Origin: an uncultured Planctomycetaceae bacterium
GTDB lineage: Bacteria > Planctomycetota > Planctomycetia > Planctomycetales > Planctomycetaceae
NCBI GenBank assembly: GCA_903823545.1
Contig: CAIJTL010000703.1
Location: 1-6,275, forward strand
Direction of reading: 5' to 3'
DNA length: 6,275 nt
Positions 1 to 5,816 of the stretch are shown here, piece after piece. The position numbers were made by a program, and so were the translations under genes. Under the pieces are notes generated by a model. It worked only from the letters and a program-made list of their open reading frames with translations. It did not search any database and was not told the DNA's origin. The stretch's first letter is position 1, and every line of letters begins with the position of its first letter.

Positions 1-705
1 CGTTTCGATAACGAACTCGCATTCGGCAAGCGCCCAGCGACATTTCACGATGTTGCCACAGATAGTGTCTTCGTCGTATCCAAGCCCGTGTCCGCCAGCC
101 AGGTTGGCTCCGATTTTCCCAGCGGCGACGCAAACGTTGATCGACTCTTCAGGCACGTTCTCCAACTGCATGACGGCCAAGCCGAAGTCCATCGCTTTGC
201 GGTAAAGCTGCCGATACTCCGCGAGCTCTTCATCGGTCAGGTTCTCCCCGCCGAGAATCAGATCGCGCGGTTCCTCGTCATCGCTCACCGTAAAAAGATC
301 GATGCCAGAAATTGCGATCGTGTGTGATGAGTCTATCTCCGAATCGGCTGGGTGATCGTCTTCATCGTCACTTGAGTCGCTTAACCAAGCTTCATCGTCG
401 TCATCCTCTTCATCGTCGTCGTCGTCATCAAAATCGCCGACATCATCTAGATCGAGTGATGCGAGTTCGTCTTCGTCCCAGTCTTCATCATCAACACCCG
501 GTGGCAGCGGTTCCCCAGGCTCAATGCCGTAATGAACCTTGTTGTAGAGATCTTTAGGATCGTTCCATTTCTCCCAATCGGGATCGTCTCCCAACACGTC
601 CATGTACTTGTCGATCAGCTTCTCGTTCTGAAGCAGATTCTTCTCCCACCAGTTTTCATCGTGGAGGGGATTGGCTTTTTCGAAGTTATCGCTGGGTGAG
701 GGCAT
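1..705 (-). CDS. Unrecognised highly acidic protein (C-terminus outside window)
   Basis: I do not recognise this family. The frame is open from an ATG at 703-705 to the window edge, giving 235 residues without a stop. The start is backed by an AAGGA Shine-Dalgarno sequence 8 nt upstream. The N-terminal 60 residues are rich in Trp, Asp, Glu and Lys (paired WW at 19-20). Residues 71-118 are dominated by Asp and Glu, including 13 consecutive acidic residues at 93-105. From about residue 150 the composition becomes that of a folded domain: an LTDEELAEYRQLY helix-like segment, a Gly-rich AGGHGLGYDEDT stretch, and cysteines at 192, 216, 222 and 229. There is no signal peptide or membrane segment, so a cytoplasmic protein is likely. 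Such acidic linkers often mediate electrostatic binding to basic proteins or metals, but no function can be assigned. It lies downstream of btuB, separated by a strong terminator, so it probably has its own promoter; none was identified. Confidence 0.85.
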   Translation of the reverse strand, partial: MPSPSDNFEKANPLHDENWWEKNLLQNEKLIDKYMDVLGDDPDWEKWNDPKDLYNKVHYGIEPGEPLPPGVDDEDWDEDELASLDLDDVGDFDDDDDDEEDDDDEAWLSDSSDDEDDHPADSEIDSSHTIAISGIDLFTVSDDEEPRDLILGGENLTDEELAEYRQLYRKAMDFGLAVMQLENVPEESINVCVAAGKIGANLAGGHGLGYDEDTICGNIVKCRWALAECEFVIET

Positions 706-713
706 GATTTTGG

Positions 714-718
714 TCCTT
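714..718 (-). promoter_or_regulatory. Ribosome binding site of the acidic-protein gene
   Basis: On the minus strand AAGGA lies 8 nt before the ATG at 703-705. It fixes the start of a gene whose 3' end is outside the window. Confidence 0.7.
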
Positions 719-766
719 GGTGACACACCTTAGACCACGCCCGACGCCTGTGGAAGTCGTCAATGC

Positions 767-793
767 AAAAACTTCGTAGCCATAAGCTCGAAG
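767..793 (-). terminator. Intrinsic terminator after btuB
   Basis: Read on the minus strand, CTTCGAGC pairs with GCTACGAAG as an 8-bp stem with one bulged A and a TTATG loop. Five T residues follow immediately. It begins 7 nt after the btuB stop codon. This is the classic Rho-independent layout and separates btuB from the acidic-protein gene. Confidence 0.75.
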
Positions 794-800
794 CTTGCGA

Positions 801-2891
801 CTAGGGTTGAGCGCCACCGAATGTCATTGTGACACCGGCATAGACCGAGAAGCGAGGAGTCGCGAAGCCAAACGCTTCTTCGTATTTCTTGTCGAATACG
901 TTATCGACTCGCGTGAAGAGCCGAACAGAAGGCTTCCAGTCGTAATAGGCTTGCGCGTTGGCGACCGTGTAACTGCTGAGTTGAATACGGATCGGATCGA
1001 AGGTGACCGGATCAGAATATGGTCCAAAATCGGCTCTTCTGTCGGCCCAACGAAGGTTGAAACTGACGTTCGCCTTACGCTCGACAAAGAACTGATTGAT
1101 GCCCAGCGAATATTTATTCGGTGGGCGACGCAGAAGCTGCAAGTTAGTCGTGCGATCAATCGCTTTGGTGTGTGTGTATGTCGCTGTCAACGCCGTGTCT
1201 TCGAAGAGTTGCCAATTGGCAGTCAGTTCAACACCCGAAGCGAGTGCGAGGTCTACGTTTTGATTTTGACCAAACGGAAAACCGGGAGCGGGAGCGAAGT
1301 TGATCAAGTTGTTGAAGTCGTTTCGAAAGTAGGTCACGTCAGTGACGAATCGCCGGTCAACATCAAGAGCCTGCTCGACACCAATATCCCAGCCTTTGCT
1401 TCGTTCTGGACGTAGAGCCGTGTTGCCGCCGAAGCCATAGTATTCGGCAAGCGATGGGGCACGAAAGCCGGTTCCGATCGTCCCGTGAAATGCGGTGTTG
1501 GACTCATTGATTTGATACTTCGTTGTCACTCGATAAGTGTCAGCAACGTCGGCGATGCTGTAGTCGTCGTGACGAGCACCTACCGTCGTGAACCACCGAT
1601 CCCACAAAGCAAACTGGTCTTGCACGTAGATGCTTCGAGCGAACTGCGAGGCATTCGGAACAGATTCTGTATTCGAACGCTCGTCGAGATACTCTTCACC
1701 GAGTGTCGCGGTGTTCTTGAAGTTGTCTAACTCAAACAACTTGGCGTTTGCCTGATAATCAAACTTGCGAGTCTCCCCATTAAAGAACGGTGTAAATCCA
1801 CCAGGCGCATCGCGGTTGTAATTGATAAAGCTGAATCCAACCTTTTGTTCCAAATTCCCGTCGAACAATAGCACGCGAAGTTGCGGGCGAACCGTATTCG
1901 ATTCCAGCAAGTTGATGCGGTTACTGTCTGCGACAATAAATCCATCTGAACCTCCCGGCCCGCCAGGAACCGGATTGAAGTTGTCATCAATGTCGATGCG
2001 TGAGTTTTGGTAGCGATAGACAACATCGAAATCGACGTATTCATTGAAGATGTATCCGCCGCGAAAGCCAAGGTTGCCATTGCGGAAACCGTCACGCTCC
2101 GTGCTTCCGAATTGCTTGTCAGCCGCAGAGAATCCGTCGCTTTGGAGATATGAGCCTGACAGCGAGTAATAATACTCATCGGTGCCACCGCTCACGCTCA
2201 TCCCTTGCTGCCAAGTTCCAAACGTGCCTCCCATCGACGTTGATCGAAACTGAGCTGGGCCTTTACCTCGCTTCGTGACAATGTTGATCGCACCTCCGAT
2301 CGCGTCTGAACCGTAAAGCGTACTTTGTGGTCCACGGATGATTTCGACGCGTTCAACGTTGTCGAGCGAAAAAGTTCCGAAATCGAAGTTACGAGTCGGC
2401 GACGACGGATCATTCAATGGAATACCATCCATCATCACTTTCGTATGAGATGAGTTCGCTCCGCGAATGAAGCCGGATGTCACCGAGCCAGGGCTACCAT
2501 TTTGAGCAAAATCGAGCGAGGGCACTCCCGCATTGCGCAGCACTCCAAGCAGCGTCGTTTGTCCGCTGCTCCGAATCTGCTCTTCGGTGATGACGGACAT
2601 CGAGCTACCGATCTGTGAGCGCAGTGTCTCCGTGCGGTTGGCTGTGATCGAGGCATCGTCCGGTAGCGGTTCACGCGGGAATGGGCCGGGAGTCGGTTTA
2701 GCGATGACGCGTGTTTCCGGGATCGTCGCGTTGTCATCAGACTCTTGCGAAGCCGTTGGTGTCGTTGCGCCGCTTTCGGCCGCATTGGGTGATTCGTTTT
2801 GAGCGTGTGTGATGTTTGAGCCAAGCAGAGCCCAAAACATCATCGGCGCGACGAGGTTCGTCGCGCGCAGCATCAGCCTGCGTGCTTTCAT
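801..2891 (-). CDS. btuB: BtuB-like TonB-dependent vitamin B12 outer-membrane receptor
   Basis: This is probably the outer-membrane receptor that imports cobalamin using energy from TonB-ExbB-ExbD. From the ATG at 2891 it has 696 residues. The first 30 form a signal peptide with a basic start (MKARR), a hydrophobic core (VAPMMFWALLG) and a likely cut after THA. A Pro-rich linker with a possible TonB box (ETRVIA, about 59-64) precedes the plug (about 85-208). The plug contains FIRGANSSHTKVMMDGIPLN, VERVEIIRGPQSTLYGSDA and IGGAINIVTKRG, all close to E. coli BtuB. The rest is a beta-barrel with many alternating aromatic residues. The Asp- and Gly-rich loop near 299-318 sits where BtuB has a Ca2+/B12-binding loop (inference). 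The terminal barrel strand ends VTMTF but is followed by GGAQP, so the final residue is not aromatic. An ATG at 2900 in the same frame would add three residues, but GGAAAGGG abuts it directly, while the ATG at 2891 has proper 9-nt spacing. The cobalamin riboswitch immediately upstream strongly supports the substrate assignment. TonB and the ABC transporter are not in the window. Confidence 0.92.
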   Translation of the reverse strand: MKARRLMLRATNLVAPMMFWALLGSNITHAQNESPNAAESGATTPTASQESDDNATIPETRVIAKPTPGPFPREPLPDDASITANRTETLRSQIGSSMSVITEEQIRSSGQTTLLGVLRNAGVPSLDFAQNGSPGSVTSGFIRGANSSHTKVMMDGIPLNDPSSPTRNFDFGTFSLDNVERVEIIRGPQSTLYGSDAIGGAINIVTKRGKGPAQFRSTSMGGTFGTWQQGMSVSGGTDEYYYSLSGSYLQSDGFSAADKQFGSTERDGFRNGNLGFRGGYIFNEYVDFDVVYRYQNSRIDIDDNFNPVPGGPGGSDGFIVADSNRINLLESNTVRPQLRVLLFDGNLEQKVGFSFINYNRDAPGGFTPFFNGETRKFDYQANAKLFELDNFKNTATLGEEYLDERSNTESVPNASQFARSIYVQDQFALWDRWFTTVGARHDDYSIADVADTYRVTTKYQINESNTAFHGTIGTGFRAPSLAEYYGFGGNTALRPERSKGWDIGVEQALDVDRRFVTDVTYFRNDFNNLINFAPAPGFPFGQNQNVDLALASGVELTANWQLFEDTALTATYTHTKAIDRTTNLQLLRRPPNKYSLGINQFFVERKANVSFNLRWADRRADFGPYSDPVTFDPIRIQLSSYTVANAQAYYDWKPSVRLFTRVDNVFDKKYEEAFGFATPRFSVYAGVTMTFGGAQP

Positions 2892-2897
2892 CTGTTC

Positions 2898-2917
2898 CAT
2901 CCCTTTCCGCGAGGATG
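2898..2917 (-). promoter_or_regulatory. Riboswitch expression-platform hairpin (P13-like) sequestering the btuB RBS
   Basis: On the minus strand CATCC pairs with GGATG across a 10-nt loop, TCGCGGAAAG. The 3' arm contains the end of the Shine-Dalgarno sequence. The loop bases TCGCGG (2907-2912) are exactly complementary to CCGCGA (3167-3172) in the conserved CCCGCGACTG segment of the aptamer. Known cobalamin riboswitches close an L5-L13 kissing loop when ligand binds, and the layout here matches. The inferred result is reduced btuB translation when cobalamin is plentiful. Two of the six L5 bases could also be drawn into the stem below the loop, so the contact may be shorter than six pairs. Confidence 0.6.
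2901..2908 (-). promoter_or_regulatory. Ribosome binding site deciding the btuB start
   Basis: The minus strand reads GGAAAGGG here, directly against an ATG at 2900 but 9 nt before the in-frame ATG at 2891. The spacing favours 2891. Its first bases lie in the loop, and its last bases in the stem, of the hairpin at 2898-2917, so accessibility is probably riboswitch-controlled. Confidence 0.6.
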
Positions 2918-2985
2918 AGAAATCAAAGACGCAAGTCGGTCAGATATCCTGGCTCGGGTTCGTCCGAACGTCGCCCCTTCCCAGC

Positions 2986-3061
2986 GGTCGGATGAATGAA
3001 ACGCACATTTCCTCGGTGTTTGAGGTTGAGCCTCCTGCTCGTGCGCTTCATTCAACCGACC
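2986..3061 (-). other. Long branched peripheral arm of the cobalamin riboswitch
   Basis: Two 21-nt segments (2986-3006 and 3041-3061) form a stem with 19 Watson-Crick pairs, one G-U pair and one U-U mismatch. The 34-nt cap can fold into two small hairpins, GAGC/GCTC and CCTC/GAGG, which makes a three-way junction. It sits between CCACTGG and GCTGGGAAGG, the position where the family carries variable peripheral helices. Confidence 0.7.
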
Positions 3062-3091
3062 AACCAGTGGTTCCGTGTTTTGGCCGAGTTG

Positions 3092-3127
3092 ATGTGACAT
3101 GTCGAATCCTTTCGAGCAATGTCACAT
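3092..3127 (-). other. Second peripheral hairpin of the cobalamin riboswitch
   Basis: ATGTGACAT (3092-3100) and ATGTCACAT (3119-3127) are perfect inverted repeats. Inside them TCGAA and TTCGA pair around TCCT. Outside, CCGTG and CACGG on the minus strand can extend the helix. It falls between the CCCGCGACTG core and CCACTGG, so it is best read as an arm of the aptamer rather than a protein operator or terminator. No T-tract follows. Confidence 0.65.
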
Positions 3128-3225
3128 GCTGAGCCATCACGGTTGCAGCGTTCGTCCCCCATACAGTCGCGGGACGGCGGGAGAATCTCACTCCCTTCCC
3201 TGAATCCACTTGCCGATCAAGTTGT

Positions 3226-3568
3226 GGTCGCGACTGCATCCTGCGGTCGCTGCCAATAGGATCGGTTATGCCGAATGTCTGCGATCGTTTAATTTGGCCG
3301 CAAAGTCCGACCAGACTGATTATGTCGGTCATAACCAGCCAACAATCGGAACAATCAGCACAGTTTGACATTCGGATGGGCAGAGCGAGCCAGATTCGAC
3401 TCAATCATGCCTCGAAAGTCCGCGGCTTAAGGTCAGGAAACCCAGACGCTTCGTCACCGTTGATTGTTATTGCCTTGGAGTGTTGATTTGTAATTGCTGG
3501 CTATTTTCAAAACGTCGTACCTGTCGCGAGGAGACAGTACTACGGATTGAGCGAGTGGATTTGAAAGA
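3226..3568. other. Intergenic region upstream of the B12 riboswitch
   Basis: There is no convincing gene in these 343 bases. On the minus strand it should contain the btuB promoter. A CATAAT box at 3319-3324 is the best -10-like hexamer, but no good -35 lies 16-18 nt upstream. Tandem 9-bp repeats AACAATCGG/AACAATCAG (3341-3358) lie where a -35 or regulator site would be. GATTATG/CATAACC (3318-3336) is a short inverted repeat overlapping the -10-like box. A weak terminator for the Rieske gene lies at 3510-3540. A 72-codon plus-strand frame at 3268-3486 has nothing to recommend it as a protein. Confidence 0.5.
3510..3540 (-). terminator. Possible weak terminator after the Rieske gene
   Basis: On the minus strand GTACTGTC pairs with GACAGGTAC (8 bp, one bulged G) around a 7-nt loop. 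A TTTT follows three bases later. The hairpin starts 29 nt after the stop codon. The T-run is short and displaced, so the call is tentative. Confidence 0.35.
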
Positions 3569-4618
3569 TCAAGTACACCACTGCAGTGTCGTATGCGGAA
3601 CCGGATTGTTGAAAGGTCGATGTTCGGCGCGAGAGAGAACGAGTTCTTTCTTTAACTGGTGATACCAGCGTGCTGGCTTATCGGCGTCGTTGATCATCAT
3701 AAGTTGAGGGTCTTCATTGAGTCCTTGCTGTTGCTTATCAACGACATCTCGGTCTTGTTCGATAAACGTCCGCACGAATGGGCGAACGATTGGACGTGCC
3801 AATGTGAGCCACGGAATCGTCCAATAAAAGACCTGATGCAACTCAACTTCCATGTCGGTTAACGGCGTCAGAGTCGTCAGTCCTACGATCCGATGGTTGC
3901 CTGCGATGATGTGTTCGATACGAGTACTGGGAAGCTCAAAGCGAATCTCCGTCGATGTTTCGCCGAAAAATTTATAAGCGCTGGAGTTGGACGATGGTTT
4001 GTGCCGCACCATCGTGAAGCCCCGATGAGACGGAGCAAATTCCTTTGATTTTTGGTGCATCGACTTTTTCGTCCGCCACCACCACGACCGATGCACGTAC
4101 GGCCCATGAGCGGGGTCCATCAACCCGACCACCGCGTGATCGATTGAGCAAGGAAAAAGGCTCGTCTCAACCATGCGATAATGAGATTCATCGACGTCCG
4201 GAATAAACGGAACTTCCGGTAACGATTCAGGAATCGCATGCTCGTCTTCTGGCATAAAGACCCAGATGTTGCCCTGCACTTCGCGACATGGAAATCGATC
4301 AACGAGCACTCGACCGAGATCAAATTTCTGAGTCGGCAACAAAGAAGGAATGTGAGTGCAAGCGCCGGAGCAATTGAACCGCCAGCCGTGATAGCAGCAC
4401 TCGATCTCTCGCCCATCGAACGTTCCGTGGCTCAGTGGTATCCCACGATGCGGGCAAATGTCACGCATCGCAAAGACTTCGCCATTGGCATCTCGGCCAA
4501 GCAACATCGAGACGCCCAGCAACTTCTTACCCAGGATTTGACCACGTTTCAGGCGTTGTCCCGGAATGGCCATGTACCACAAGTCACGAAGGATTTCCGA
4601 CTCGATTGCTGAGGTCAT
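3569..4618 (-). CDS. Rieske [2Fe-2S] non-heme iron oxygenase, alpha-subunit type
   Basis: This is a 349-residue Rieske oxygenase that would use O2 and electrons from a reductase to hydroxylate or demethylate an unknown, probably ring-containing, substrate in the cytoplasm. The Rieske cluster motif is C55-x-H57-x16-C74-x2-H77 (CPHRG and CCYHGW). The catalytic mononuclear iron motif is D168-P-A-H171-x4-H176; D168 matches the Asp that bridges to the Rieske centre of the neighbouring subunit, and the two His bind iron. The third ligand is probably D289 in FIEQDRD. The length and the single-chain pattern, together with the EQDRDVVDKQQQGL segment, fit the VanA / pheophorbide-a-oxygenase-like side of the family, but substrate cannot be read from sequence. 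A run of three Trp follows the iron motif (179-181). The start is supported by AAGGA 7 nt upstream. No reductase, ferredoxin or small subunit is adjacent, so the electron donor must be encoded elsewhere. Confidence 0.9.
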   Translation of the reverse strand: MTSAIESEILRDLWYMAIPGQRLKRGQILGKKLLGVSMLLGRDANGEVFAMRDICPHRGIPLSHGTFDGREIECCYHGWRFNCSGACTHIPSLLPTQKFDLGRVLVDRFPCREVQGNIWVFMPEDEHAIPESLPEVPFIPDVDESHYRMVETSLFPCSIDHAVVGLMDPAHGPYVHRSWWWRTKKSMHQKSKEFAPSHRGFTMVRHKPSSNSSAYKFFGETSTEIRFELPSTRIEHIIAGNHRIVGLTTLTPLTDMEVELHQVFYWTIPWLTLARPIVRPFVRTFIEQDRDVVDKQQQGLNEDPQLMMINDADKPARWYHQLKKELVLSRAEHRPFNNPVPHTTLQWCT

Positions 4619-4625
4619 TCACGCA

Positions 4626-4630
4626 TCCTT
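4626..4630 (-). promoter_or_regulatory. Ribosome binding site of the Rieske oxygenase gene
   Basis: AAGGA on the minus strand, 7 nt before the ATG at 4616-4618. Confidence 0.7.
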
Positions 4631-4680
4631 TGCCCTGAAGAATTCATCCACCAAAAATCCGATGTCTGATGTGGGCATCG

Positions 4681-4709
4681 ATTATGCAAAGTGATCACGA
4701 CTGCGTCGA
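4681..4709 (-). promoter_or_regulatory. Candidate sigma70-type promoter of the Rieske gene
   Basis: On the minus strand TCGACG (4704-4709, 4 of 6 matches to TTGACA) and CATAAT (4681-4686, 5 of 6 matches to TATAAT) are 17 nt apart. The -10 box lies about 62 nt before the start codon, a normal leader length. It begins just past the stop of the open frame at 4711-4926. Planctomycete promoters are poorly characterised, so this stays tentative. Confidence 0.35.
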
Positions 4710-4710
4710 T

Positions 4711-4926
4711 TCAACAGTCAAGATTCACGCCAGTAATGACCTGAAGAATGTTTTTGGGAAAAGTGTTAATTGCTTTCAACCCTTCGTCTTGTAGGCCGTT
4801 CACTGCAAACACAGCTAGATCGAAGTTGTATTCAGCAAGAGTTGGGTGAGGTAGTGGTCGTCCCAGCCGGCGGCTTTTCGTTTGCTGGCGATACCGGCTT
4901 TCACCGCCACCGAATCGCCGGTGGCC
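4711..4926 (-). other. Start-less open frame, possible coding relic or dispersed sequence
   Basis: Between a TAA at 4927-4929 and a TGA at 4711-4713 the minus strand is open for 71 codons but has no ATG. Its last part, with LAEYNFDLAVFAVNGLQDEG followed by a segment ending TGVNLDC, reads like ordinary protein rather than random translation. A second minus-strand frame (4815-4931) is open for 38 codons and also reads plausibly (KAGIASKRKAAGWDDHYLTQ), ending in TAG. I have an unverified impression that such segments recur in Rhodopirellula-type genomes. It could be the eroded end of a gene, a dispersed non-coding repeat, or chance. No family is recognised and no ribosome binding site precedes it. 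Confidence 0.25.
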
Positions 4927-4931
4927 TTACC

Positions 4932-5191
4932 TCAAAGTCCATCACATTCAATCACTCCGCCGTCTAGCCAAGCGGCCAATCAAGCGCATGAACGCTGCGA
5001 AAAACAATGCTCAAACGGCCTATTGAGCGCACGAGCGGAGTGTTGCCGTCTGTTGAGCGGATCAACTTTCATGATCCCGCCAACTCACGAAGACATTCAA
5101 GCGTCTCCGAGCAGCCTAACGGTATAACCTCAAGATCAATTCAACTCACCTAACGCCACAGCCTTGATGCCATGAAGGAGAAGCGTCCGCA
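4932..5191. other. Intergenic region downstream of ruvX
   Basis: No gene was found. Both strands are broken by frequent stops. Small inverted repeats are present: GCTCAA/TTGAGC (5009-5028) and GCGGATC/GATCCCGC with one bulge (5057-5080). Neither has a T-tract on the minus strand, so neither is a convincing terminator for ruvX. Confidence 0.5.
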
Positions 5192-5695
5192 TCATAACGA
5201 GGTTGGCCATTGACCTGGTGCTCGCTGTCGATCGTCGCAGTTGAGGAAGGATTGCAGCATGACTTGGGCGGCAACCTTGTCGAGCTTTGCCTTCTGCTTT
5301 TTCTCGCTGAGGTTTGATTGCTGCAAATACAGCCCAGCGAGCGCCGAGGTGTATCGCTCATCCCAAAAGACGACCGGCAGTCCAACCATCCGTCCGATCC
5401 ATTCACCAAACTTGCGAGCCTCTTTCGCTTTGCCCCCTTCGTCGCCACTCATGTGGACGGGAAGGCCAACGACAAGGCCGACCGCTTGGTATTCACGAGC
5501 CGTTTTCTGCAAAGTCGCGCAGTCCTCGGTTTCGTTTCTCCGGACATAGTTTTCCAACGGGCTTGCAATCGACTGGTCAGGAGTCGAAACCGCGATGCCA
5601 ATTCGCTTTGTCCCAAAGTCGATCCCCAACAACGTACCTGTTGTGGGAACCGTTACCTTTGAGGCTGGCATAGCGTTCTCAGTCGGAGTCGGCAT
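5192..5695 (-). CDS. ruvX: RuvX/YqgF family nuclease (putative pre-16S rRNA nuclease)
   Basis: This is an RNase H-fold nuclease of the YqgF/RuvX family. It was first described as a Holliday-junction resolvase-like protein and is linked in E. coli to final 5' processing of 16S rRNA. From the ATG at 5695 it has 167 residues. The core runs from LLGIDFGTKRIGIAVS (22-37) through GLPVHMSGDEG (77-87) and WDERYTSA (111-118) to KLDKVAAQVMLQSFL (137-151). The likely acidic metal ligands D26, E113 and D139 are all present. An N-terminal extension of about 20 residues, rich in Thr and Pro, precedes the fold; the C-terminal tail after residue 152 is also non-conserved. GAGGA lies 10 nt before the ATG and 7 nt before an in-frame TTG at 5698, so a TTG start is possible; a later ATG at 5671 has no good Shine-Dalgarno sequence. 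It lies 121 bases downstream of the nitrilase gene on the same strand. Confidence 0.93.
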   Translation of the reverse strand: MPTPTENAMPASKVTVPTTGTLLGIDFGTKRIGIAVSTPDQSIASPLENYVRRNETEDCATLQKTAREYQAVGLVVGLPVHMSGDEGGKAKEARKFGEWIGRMVGLPVVFWDERYTSALAGLYLQQSNLSEKKQKAKLDKVAAQVMLQSFLNCDDRQRAPGQWPTSL

Positions 5696-5705
5696 CAAAA
5701 GAGGA

Positions 5706-5710
5706 TCCTC
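5706..5710 (-). promoter_or_regulatory. Ribosome binding site of ruvX
   Basis: GAGGA on the minus strand lies 10 nt before the ATG at 5695 and 7 nt before an in-frame TTG at 5698. It is part of the palindrome GAGGATCCTC (5701-5710). Confidence 0.5.
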
Positions 5711-5816
5711 AGGAAGTGACCGACGGTTCGGTTCTGGTTACGGTGCTCGATTCTCCGACAGTAACAGTTGTCGTTGCAAATCACGATGAGTGAACGTTCT
5801 GTCGAGAGGAAATCGG

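Larger units (their letters stand above)
2930..3225 (-). promoter_or_regulatory. Cobalamin riboswitch (B12 element) controlling btuB
   Basis: This leader RNA senses adenosyl- or related cobalamin and controls btuB downstream. On the minus strand it shows the landmarks of the family in order: AGGGAAGGGAGTGAGATTCT (core GGGAA and GGTGaaA-like box), then GTCCCGCGACTGTA (conserved CCCGCxACTGT), then CCACTGG, later GCTGGGAAGGGG, and finally the B12 box GCCAGGATATCTGACC (2938-2955, inside GGTCAGATATCCTGGCTC on the plus strand). GCAAGT near 3208-3213 can pair with ACTTGC at 2931-2936 to close the element. At about 295 nt it exceeds the roughly 200 nt usual for the family because two peripheral arms are enlarged (2986-3061 and 3092-3127). 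The 5' boundary is approximate. The B12 box ends 46 nt before the btuB start at 2891, leaving room for the hairpin at 2898-2917. Confidence 0.93.

Noticed and set aside
735..763. TTGACG at 758-763 as a promoter for the acidic-protein gene
   Set aside because: The -35-like hexamer is good, but the hexamer 17 nt downstream is GCGTGG and no acceptable -10 lies at usual spacing.
795..1415. 206-codon plus-strand open frame
   Set aside because: It is antisense to the btuB barrel, whose translation is clearly a receptor. The opposite frame is open by codon bias only, and it has no recognisable domain.
3268..3486. 72-codon plus-strand frame with AGGA 6 nt before its ATG
   Set aside because: It lies in the expected btuB promoter region and has an unremarkable, low-hydrophobicity translation with no recognisable motif. 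The AGGA alone is not enough.
4238..4612. 124-codon plus-strand open frame
   Set aside because: It is the mirror of the conserved Rieske domain on the minus strand, with no features of its own.
4770..5127. Plus-strand frames at 4770-4967 and 4882-5127
   Set aside because: They are short. The first uses a TTG start, and both lack good ribosome binding sites and any family features. The minus-strand frame over the same bases reads more like protein.
5756..5773. CGACA/TGTCG hairpin between the nitrilase and ruvX genes
   Set aside because: It has only five pairs and no T-tract, so it is not a terminator. There is no evidence for another role.
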